Source: Nocardia sp. NBC_01327 (GTDB lineage: Bacteria > Actinomycetota > Actinomycetes > Mycobacteriales > Mycobacteriaceae). From it: a stretch of 64,000 nucleotides of DNA. The translations under genes were made by a program, and so were the position numbers. Positions 58,557 through 64,000 of this stretch are shown here, one piece after another. Within the stretch, counting starts at the first letter, position 1. Each line of letters opens with the position of its first letter. The stretch covers positions 6,200,001-6,264,000 of the forward strand of contig NZ_CP108383.1 of NCBI RefSeq assembly GCF_035958815.1. The letters run 5' to 3'. A model generated the notes under the pieces. That model was not told the origin of the DNA and made no database searches. It saw nothing but the letters and a program-made list of their open reading frames with translations.

Positions 58557-59285
58557 TCAGGCGTCGTGGAAGACGAGGCCGAGGGTGTGGCGGCGGCCGG
58601 AGCGGACGAGGCTCACGCCGTGGCGCATGGGGGCGGCGGACCAGCCGCGGGCGCTGGGGACCGGGCGGTCGCGGGTGGTGAAGATGAGGCCGTGGCCCTG
58701 CGGGAGACGAAGGGCCGAACCACGCGATTGGGCGCGGGGGCGCTGTTCGACCATGAGGAATTCGCCGCCGGTGTAGTCGACGTCGGGGACATCGAGTCCG
58801 ATGACCACCTGGAGCGGAAAGATCATGTCGCCGAACAGGTCTCGATGCAGGGCGTTCCAGTCCCCCGGGCCGTAGCGCAGCAGGATCTGCGCGGATTTCT
58901 GCTGTCCGGCCGCGTGACACTGCGCGATCCAGTCGTCGAGTCGCTCGGGCCAGGTTCCGGGGCGGCGCAGGCGGGCCGCCCAATCCTGGGCAATGGGAAG
59001 CAGTTTCGGGTACAGCGCGGCGCGCAGGTCCGCGACGATCTCGGGAAGATCGTGGGTGAAGTAGCGGTACTGGCCGGACCCGAAACGGTGCCTGGCCATA
59101 TCGATGGTCGAGCGGAAGCGGTCCTGCTGGTCGTAGAGATTCACCAGATCGCGGCATTCCTCGGCTGTCAGCAGCGGGCCCATCAGCGCGTGGCCGTGGT
59201 CGTCCAGGTCGGCGGCGAGCGCGGGCCAGTCCTGGGCGGCGATGCGGGCGGCGCGCACGGGCGGCAACTGGATACCTGCCGTCAT
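58557..59285 (-). CDS. 2-oxoglutarate/Fe(II)-dependent oxygenase
   Basis: 242 residues of a Phytanoyl/AlkB-like 2OG-oxygenase group. Iron ligands HRDLFGD (His-x-Asp) and a distal His in PMRHGVSLVRSG with Arg for 2-oxoglutarate in RSGRRHTLGLVFHDA. N-terminal DLDDHGHALMGPLLTAEECRDLVNLYDQ matches prolyl-4-hydroxylase-like proteins. Substrate not known. It lies ahead of the TA-like pair in the same direction, separated by the palindrome. Confidence 0.86.
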   Translation of the reverse strand: MTAGIQLPPVRAARIAAQDWPALAADLDDHGHALMGPLLTAEECRDLVNLYDQQDRFRSTIDMARHRFGSGQYRYFTHDLPEIVADLRAALYPKLLPIAQDWAARLRRPGTWPERLDDWIAQCHAAGQQKSAQILLRYGPGDWNALHRDLFGDMIFPLQVVIGLDVPDVDYTGGEFLMVEQRPRAQSRGSALRLPQGHGLIFTTRDRPVPSARGWSAAPMRHGVSLVRSGRRHTLGLVFHDA

Positions 59286-59393
59286 CGATCGTGCTTTCGC
59301 GGATTCGTCCTGACCATTCCCCTACTGTGCCGGAGCCCGACGCACGGGACCGGCGGAGTTCGGACGTGACATTTTCCGCAAACTGAACAGGTT

Positions 59394-59405
59394 AACTTGC
59401 AAGTT
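59394..59405. promoter_or_regulatory. MarR-type operator
   Basis: Perfect 12-bp palindrome AACTTGCAAGTT, 27 bp before the MarR start; a partial second copy TACTGCAAGCTG follows at 59415. Likely autoregulatory site. Confidence 0.65.
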
Positions 59406-59431
59406 TTACTGAGGTACTGCAAGCTGGCCGA

Positions 59432-59884
59432 GTGAGTGAACCCGGCACACGCAGGTCAGCGCAGGAGCTGGCGGGAGCTGCTGCCGATTTGCGGGTGGTG
59501 ACGAGCAGGATACTGCGACATCTGCGCACCGCCCGCGGCGCGATCGATGTGACCCCGTCCCAGGCCGTGGCCCTGAGCCGCCTCGGCACCGACGGGTCGA
59601 TGTCGGTGGCCGATCTGGCGCGTGCGGAGAAGGTGCGGCCGCAGTCCATGCGGACCACCCTCGCCGCACTGGAGGAGCGCGGCCTGGTGATCCGGTCGCC
59701 CCATCCCTCCGATCAGCGTCAGGTCCTCATGTCGCTGACCCCCGCGGGTGTGCGGTTGCTCGCGCAGGCCCATGTGGCGAAGGAAGACTGGCTCGCCACC
59801 GCCATTGCCACCAAACTCTCTCCGGCCGAACAGGATTCGCTGATCGCCGCCATTCCACTGCTCGATCGACTGGTCGGGCCCTGA
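59432..59884 (+). CDS. MarR-family regulator
   Basis: 150 residues. Winged helix with MSVADLARAEKVRPQSMRTTLAALEERGLVIRSPHPSDQRQVLMSLTPAGVRLL. GTG start. Precedes the isochorismatase-like gene by 35 nt and probably regulates it; the 12-bp palindrome before it supports autoregulation. Confidence 0.9.
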   Translation: MSEPGTRRSAQELAGAAADLRVVTSRILRHLRTARGAIDVTPSQAVALSRLGTDGSMSVADLARAEKVRPQSMRTTLAALEERGLVIRSPHPSDQRQVLMSLTPAGVRLLAQAHVAKEDWLATAIATKLSPAEQDSLIAAIPLLDRLVGP

Positions 59885-59919
59885 CCACTGTTTCGCACCC
59901 GTAGAAAAGGATTCGCTTC

Positions 59920-60513
59920 GTGTCTTCGACGATTCTGGAACCACGCACCGCTCTGGTACTGATCGACCTGCAGCAGGGTGTGGTCGGCATGCAGACCCTG
60001 CCGCACACCGCCGCCGAGGTGGTGCGGAACTCGGTGGCGCTGGCGCGCGCCTTCCGGAAGCGGGATCTGCCGGTTGTGCTTGTGCGCGTGTCGTTCTCGG
60101 CCGATCGGGCGGATGCCGCTCCGGGCCGGACCACCGATTCGGGCGCCCAGGCCTTCACCCCGCCCGAGGGCTGGGATGTGCTGGTCGACGACCTCGAGAT
60201 CCAGCCCACCGATATTCAGATCACCAAGCGGCAGTGGGGCGCCTTCTACGGCACCGAACTCGATCTGCAGCTGCGCCGGCGCGGCATCACCGGGATCGTG
60301 CTGACCGGCATTGCCACCAGCATCGGGGTGGAGTCGACCGCGCGCGCCGCACAGGAGCACGGATATTCGGTCGTGGTCGTCGAGGACGCCAGCGCCGACC
60401 GCGATCTCGCCTCGCACGAGCATGCGTTCGGGAAGATCTTCCCCCGACTGGGACTGGTCGCGACCACACAGGATGTGCTCGACGCATTGGACGCGCAGGC
60501 CGGCGACGCCTGA
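59920..60513 (+). CDS. Isochorismatase-superfamily hydrolase lacking the catalytic Cys
   Basis: 197 residues. N-terminal LVLIDLQQGVVGM has the catalytic Asp, KRQWGAFYGTEL the Lys. The third residue, normally Cys in the GVxTNxCVExTA motif of nicotinamidase-like enzymes, is Gly here: LTGIATSIGVESTARAA. True isochorismatases also lack the Cys, so an isochorismate-type vinyl-ether hydrolysis or another acid-base reaction is possible. GTG start. Co-transcribed with MarR. Confidence 0.87.
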   Translation: MSSTILEPRTALVLIDLQQGVVGMQTLPHTAAEVVRNSVALARAFRKRDLPVVLVRVSFSADRADAAPGRTTDSGAQAFTPPEGWDVLVDDLEIQPTDIQITKRQWGAFYGTELDLQLRRRGITGIVLTGIATSIGVESTARAAQEHGYSVVVVEDASADRDLASHEHAFGKIFPRLGLVATTQDVLDALDAQAGDA

Positions 60514-60522
60514 CGCAGGTAC

Positions 60523-60562
60523 AACTGTGGGGCCGTGCACATATGTGCACGGCCCCACAGTT
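60523..60562. terminator. 40-bp perfect palindrome, bidirectional terminator
   Basis: Two exact 20-bp arms with no central spacer, running from AACTGTGGGGCCG to CGGCCCCACAGTT, followed by TTT. Lies between the convergent isochorismatase and PII genes and should end both transcripts. Confidence 0.92.
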
Positions 60563-60569
60563 TTTCGAG

Positions 60570-60938
60570 TCACAGCCTCCTGGCGTCGATCATCCAGATC
60601 TGGATATTGGAGAACTCGTAGTTGGCCCCGATCCGGCTGACCATGCGGACCAGATCGGTGACGTCCTCCGTCCTGGCGAGTACTTCGATCCGAAGCCCGG
60701 CCGAGACATCGCTCTCGAACCGGCGGCCGCGATAGCTCTCGACCTTGCTGTCGCGGTCGTCCACGCGATACACCTGGGTGACCACCATCCGCCGCACCCC
60801 GAAAGTGGCGAGGGCTCTTTTGATCTCGTCGAACAGGCCGGGCGGCAGCACCAGCGTGATGAGTTTGGCGTCGCTTTCGCCGCCCGGATCCATATCGTGA
60901 TAACCGATCGAGCCGCCGAGTTGTAGCGGCGCCGTCAT
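60570..60938 (-). CDS. Divergent PII-like signal protein
   Basis: 122 residues, PII/GlnB fold: KLITLVLPPGLFDEIKRALATFGVRRMVVTQVYRV with a long N-terminal extension of about 24 residues. The T-loop, where actinobacterial GlnK is adenylylated on Tyr51, reads SYRGRRFESD with Phe at that place, and the ATP-binding C-terminal part (GKIGDGK in normal PII) is replaced by NYEFSNIQIWMIDARR. It overlaps amt by one base (TGATG). So it pairs with the ammonium channel but cannot be regulated by Tyr51 modification. Confidence 0.82.
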   Translation of the reverse strand: MTAPLQLGGSIGYHDMDPGGESDAKLITLVLPPGLFDEIKRALATFGVRRMVVTQVYRVDDRDSKVESYRGRRFESDVSAGLRIEVLARTEDVTDLVRMVSRIGANYEFSNIQIWMIDARRL

Positions 60939-62344
60939 CAGGATTCCTTGCTGGGCAGCTCCGGTTCCGCTTGTCGGACAGGTTGCTTCAGCACCGCCCG
61001 CGAGCTCACAAGGGTGTCGTCCGGGTAGGCCTCTTCCTCGTGCGCGCCGACGTCGCCTACTTCGAGCACTTCATCGGGTAGTCGCAGGTTCATGAACAGG
61101 CCGAGAATCTTCAGGATCGCGAAGGTGATGAAGGCGTCCCACACGATAATGGTCAGCGCCGCACCTGCCTGCCACAGCAGCAGTTTCGGATTGTGGCCGT
61201 AGAGCCAGCCGCCGTAGGTGGCGTCGGAGACATCGGCGCCATTGCCCAGATAGACCTTCATATGCGGGTCCGCGAGCACACCGACCAGCAGACCGCCCGC
61301 GAGTCCGGCGACACCGTGCGTATGCACCACGCCGAGGGTGTCGTCGACCTTGCGGAACAATCGGGTGCGCCCCAGCTTGTTCCACGACAGCCACACCAGG
61401 CTCGACGCCACCAGGCCGATGACCATCGCGCCGAAGCTGTTGACGAAACCGGCCGCCGGGGTGATGGCGACCAGGCCCGCGATCATGCCGTTGATGGCGC
61501 CCAGGAAGTTCGGCCGCCGCGACGGGCCCGCGAACATATCCCAGATGACCCAGGTCAGCAGCGCGACGGCCGTGCACAGGTTGGTGTTCAGCACCGCCAG
61601 TGACGCGTCCGCACCCGCGAAATACGGGTCACCGCCATTGAATCCGTTCCAGCCCAGCCACAGGATGCCGGCGCCGGCCGCCGCCATGGGCAGATTATTG
61701 GGGACCGCGCGTTCGCGGTCCCGTGCCAGCCGAGGGCCGATGACCGCCGCCGCCACGAATCCGGTGGTGCCCGCGGCCAAGTGGATGACATAGCCGCCGG
61801 AGTAGTCGATCGCACCCATCTGCGACCACCAGCCGCCGCCCCACAGCAGGAAGGCGTTCACCGAGTAGGCCAGCGTCGTCCACAGCGGTACGAAGATCAA
61901 CCACACTTTGAAACTTATTCGGCCGATCACGCTGCCCAGGAACAATAGTGGCGTGATACCGGCGAAGACGAACTGGAAGTACGCCAGCGTCGTCTGTGAG
62001 AAACGGAATTTCGGCATCAACCCGTCGAGCAGCGGAATGACCGCCTGATTCTGATTATTGGCGCCGAGGATGGTGTGCGGGTGGCCGATTGCGGCCCGCA
62101 GAATTCCTGGTCCTATCTTGACGGGTTCGCCGAACCCCATATTGAAGCCCCAGAGCACCCACACGACCAGCACCAGGGAGAATCCGGTGAAGGCCATGAG
62201 TATGGTGTTGACGGCCCATTTCCGTTGCACGATACCGCCGTAGAGGATGGCGATACCGGGAATGCTCATCAGTCCGACGAGCGTGGCAGCAACCAACTGC
62301 CAAGCATTGTCGCCGGGGTTCAACCAATCGGGATACGGTGACAT
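60938..62344 (-). CDS. amt: Ammonium transporter (Amt/AmtB)
   Basis: 468 residues with about 11-12 TM helices. Twin-His pore ligands in DYSGGYVIHLAAGTTG and VVHTHGVAGLAGG, plus the conserved WGFNMGFGEP entrance region. The cytoplasmic tail of about 50 residues is acidic (VGDVGAHEEEAYPDD). Carries ammonium/ammonia into the cell. It is co-translated with the PII-like gene and divergent from glnX. GlnR-like boxes lie in the promoter region. Confidence 0.95.
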   Translation of the reverse strand: MSPYPDWLNPGDNAWQLVAATLVGLMSIPGIAILYGGIVQRKWAVNTILMAFTGFSLVLVVWVLWGFNMGFGEPVKIGPGILRAAIGHPHTILGANNQNQAVIPLLDGLMPKFRFSQTTLAYFQFVFAGITPLLFLGSVIGRISFKVWLIFVPLWTTLAYSVNAFLLWGGGWWSQMGAIDYSGGYVIHLAAGTTGFVAAAVIGPRLARDRERAVPNNLPMAAAGAGILWLGWNGFNGGDPYFAGADASLAVLNTNLCTAVALLTWVIWDMFAGPSRRPNFLGAINGMIAGLVAITPAAGFVNSFGAMVIGLVASSLVWLSWNKLGRTRLFRKVDDTLGVVHTHGVAGLAGGLLVGVLADPHMKVYLGNGADVSDATYGGWLYGHNPKLLLWQAGAALTIIVWDAFITFAILKILGLFMNLRLPDEVLEVGDVGAHEEEAYPDDTLVSSRAVLKQPVRQAEPELPSKES

Positions 62345-62427
62345 GATTCAGCGCTACCTCACCGCGGGAGCGGGCAGGCACCAATCCGCTTCCGGCACTA
62401 AAATCGCTGTGACGAATGGTGTCTGGC

Positions 62428-62443
62428 GTCACATTTGGTGAAC
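62428..62443 (+). promoter_or_regulatory. GlnR-like box
   Basis: GTCACATTTGGTGAAC: fits GTnAC-n6-GaAAC loosely and AC-n9-AC exactly, about 84 bp before the amt start. Candidate GlnR site. Confidence 0.45.
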
Positions 62444-62461
62444 CAAGTGTTGTGCCGCAAC

Positions 62462-62477
62462 GTTTCCCGGCTATTAC
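62462..62477 (-). promoter_or_regulatory. GlnR-like box, minus strand
   Basis: GTAATAGCCGGGAAAC on the minus strand: GTnAT-n6-GAAAC, close to the GlnR consensus, about 118 bp before the amt start. Candidate nitrogen-control site. Confidence 0.5.
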
Positions 62478-62640
62478 GCACGGTTAAATCTGGATTTCAC
62501 GGCCCGTTCGGCATTCGCCGAGTATGCGAAAAGCTTGACTCGGCAATGCAATTCCAACTGGTCGGAACTCGATCGACACAACCGGGCGAGCTCCCGTACC
62601 ATCGCCCTACGGGGAGATGAGCCGTTGAACGGGGGCAGGG

Positions 62641-63915
62641 GTGCGCAGGAGTCGTCTATCGACGACCGTCCGCAATGCCGCGGGATGGGCGCGACGTTTC
62701 GCGCGCACCGCGCCGGGCGTTCTGAGTGCGGTGGTCGCCGGACTCGTCCTGGTTTCGCTGGTCGCTGGTCTGGTGTGCGTGAATCAGCTGGGCGAGAAGC
62801 AGACTCGGCGTGATTCCGTGCTGCGGCATACCGAACCGCTCGCCGATGCGTCGCAGCGTCTGTACGTCGCGCTGTCCGCGGCCGATGCGGCCGCCTCCAC
62901 GGCCTTTCTCTCCGGCGGCATCGAATCACCCGGGGTGCGCACGCAATACCGGCAGGCCCTGGCGGACGCGGCGGCGGCGCTCGCGGACGCCACCACCGGC
63001 GCCTCCGATGTGCAGACCCGGGAGATCGTGGCCGCCATCGCCGCCGAGCTGCCCTCCTATACCGGACTCGTGGAAGCCGCCCGGGCCAATAATCGCCAGG
63101 GGCTGCCGGTGGGCTCGGCGTATCTGCGGCAGGCGTCGGTGCTCATGCAGCATTCGGTGCTGCCCAATGCCGAGAAGCTGGAACAGAATCGGCTCGGTCA
63201 GCTGCGCGCGGACCAGCGCGATATCTCCGCGCTGCCACTGCTGAGCGTCGCGGTGCTGCTGGTGCTGCTGATCGCGCTCATCGCCGGATCGGTGGTGCTG
63301 CTGCGCCGCACCAACCGCCGGTTCAATCTCGGCGTGACCATCGCCGCGGGCGCGACCGTGCTGGCGCTGCTGTGGATCGGCGCCGCGAGCATCGCCGCGA
63401 CCGGCGTCATCGACACCGGACCCGCGGGGGCCACCGTGCGATTCGAAACCCTCTCGCGGGCACGGATTCTCGCGCAGCAGGCGCGAACCGAGGAGACGAT
63501 GCAGCTCATCACCCGCAGTGATGTCGATGCCAGCGAGGACATCTTCACCGCCGAGACCACGCAGTTGCAGAATCAGCTGCTGACCGTCGTCGCCCCGCAA
63601 TCGGCTGCGCCACAGGCCTTCTCCAGCTGGCAGGCCGGCCATCGCGCCCAGCTCGCCTCGAATCGGAACAATGATTACAACGGCGCGGTGCGCCAGGCCA
63701 TCGGCACCGATGCGGACGGGTCCGCCTTCCGCTTCGCCGCACTCGACGATTCGCTGCGCGCCGAACTCGACCGGACGCGTCAGCAGGTGCGCGACGATGT
63801 GGACGCCGCCGGCGATGCCTTCACCCTGAGCCCGTTCGGCACCCTGGTCCTGCTGCTCGCCGCGGCCGTCGCCATCGTCGTCGGCGTCTGGCCGCGACTA
63901 CAGGAGTTCCTGTGA
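62641..63915 (+). CDS. glnX: GlnX-like membrane sensor
   Basis: 424 residues, GTG start. Four TM segments (about 26-48, 198-222, 232-255 and 400-420) with two extracellular alpha-helical parts: a tarH-like four-helix bundle design. The overlap with a lipoprotein gene that reads like glnH (GTGA) is the same order as mycobacterial Rv0412c-Rv0411c-pknG, where GlnX couples aspartate/glutamate sensing to PknG. No kinase or transport motif is present. The identification rests on topology, gene order and length. Confidence 0.75.
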   Translation: MRRSRLSTTVRNAAGWARRFARTAPGVLSAVVAGLVLVSLVAGLVCVNQLGEKQTRRDSVLRHTEPLADASQRLYVALSAADAAASTAFLSGGIESPGVRTQYRQALADAAAALADATTGASDVQTREIVAAIAAELPSYTGLVEAARANNRQGLPVGSAYLRQASVLMQHSVLPNAEKLEQNRLGQLRADQRDISALPLLSVAVLLVLLIALIAGSVVLLRRTNRRFNLGVTIAAGATVLALLWIGAASIAATGVIDTGPAGATVRFETLSRARILAQQARTEETMQLITRSDVDASEDIFTAETTQLQNQLLTVVAPQSAAPQAFSSWQAGHRAQLASNRNNDYNGAVRQAIGTDADGSAFRFAALDDSLRAELDRTRQQVRDDVDAAGDAFTLSPFGTLVLLLAAAVAIVVGVWPRLQEFL

Positions 63916-64000
63916 GCACGCGCTTTCGAATGCTGCTGATGGCCGGCGCCGCGCTGCTGGTCACCTCCTGCAGCGCGCACGCCCCGAGTTCTCAGCCCAT
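63912..64000 (+). CDS. glnH: GlnH-like lipoprotein, partial
   Basis: First 29 codons only. Start VSTRFRMLLMAGAALLVTSC, with lipobox LVTSC, marks a secreted lipoprotein. Overlaps the glnX stop by four bases. Expected to be the amino-acid-binding component of the GlnX sensor; the rest is outside the window. Confidence 0.65.
   Translation, partial: MSTRFRMLLMAGAALLVTSCSAHAPSSQP

Noticed and set aside
58510..59157. N-terminal extension of the toxin-candidate frame to 59157
   Set aside because: The extension is antisense-free but overlaps the 2OG oxygenase in another frame and is Pro/Arg-rich; the ATG at 58509 is the sensible start.

Overview
The window is about 64 kb of high-GC actinobacterial chromosome. 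The gene content points to a mycolic-acid-bearing member of the Mycobacteriales, most likely Nocardia or a close relative. The markers are a mycothiol-dependent formaldehyde dehydrogenase, an antigen-85-type mycolyltransferase, MspA-like porins, an MCE protein, a 13E12-type HNH protein and the start of a GlnX-GlnH pair. No rRNA, tRNA, CRISPR array or prophage was seen. Most genes read as ordinary chromosomal genes. One IS3-family element and three tandem-repeat tracts break the pattern.

Layout. 0-6.4 kb: a myo-inositol-type catabolic locus. A leftward operon (TIM-barrel isomerase/dehydratase, ABC binding protein, permease, ATPase, IolC-like kinase) diverges from a LacI regulator and an inositol-2-dehydrogenase-like enzyme, with matching palindromic operators between them. 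6.5-13.7 kb: a secreted ricin-type lectin, a LysE exporter with its LysR activator, mscR with its metallo-hydrolase partner, a DUF4333 lipoprotein, a carboxylate-amine ligase, a TfoX-N protein and an ACT membrane protein. The last of these runs into an array of 23-bp tandem repeats. 14-28 kb: two ABC1/AarF kinases flank a mymA-like operon (flavin monooxygenase, a fused SDR/acyl-CoA ligase, a second monooxygenase, a Ddn-family protein). Between the operon and the second kinase lie the IS3 element, an HNH protein and a duplicated 410-bp block.

28-41 kb: a lipoprotein glycoside hydrolase with an EEP-fold membrane protein, divergent from a two-component system; then single genes (DUF6817, DUF1003, AraC regulator, lipoprotein, SDR, acyl-CoA dehydrogenase), a decayed purine-nucleoside-permease remnant and a mycolyltransferase-like esterase. 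39.6-43.6 kb: an amino-acid-type permease, a DapA-like aldolase/lyase and a class II aldolase, facing an XRE-cupin regulator; this looks like an uncharacterised catabolic unit. 43.6-49.3 kb: two MspA-like secreted proteins (one with a large glycine insert), a second-type EF-Tu, an orphan MCE protein and an L,D-transpeptidase. 49-59 kb: an ECF sigma factor with an NTF2-like tail, regulators, two secreted-lipase-type genes, a divergent IF-1 preceded by a 19-codon reading frame, an OLD-type ATPase and a toxin-antitoxin-like pair with a palindromic operator.

59-64 kb: a MarR/isochorismatase pair, then ammonium transporter and atypical PII genes diverging from glnX and glnH, with two GlnR-like boxes between. 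This end of the window looks devoted to nitrogen and amino-acid sensing.

All functions are inferred from residues and motifs read by eye. No database search was run, so family names are recognitions and substrates are inferences.
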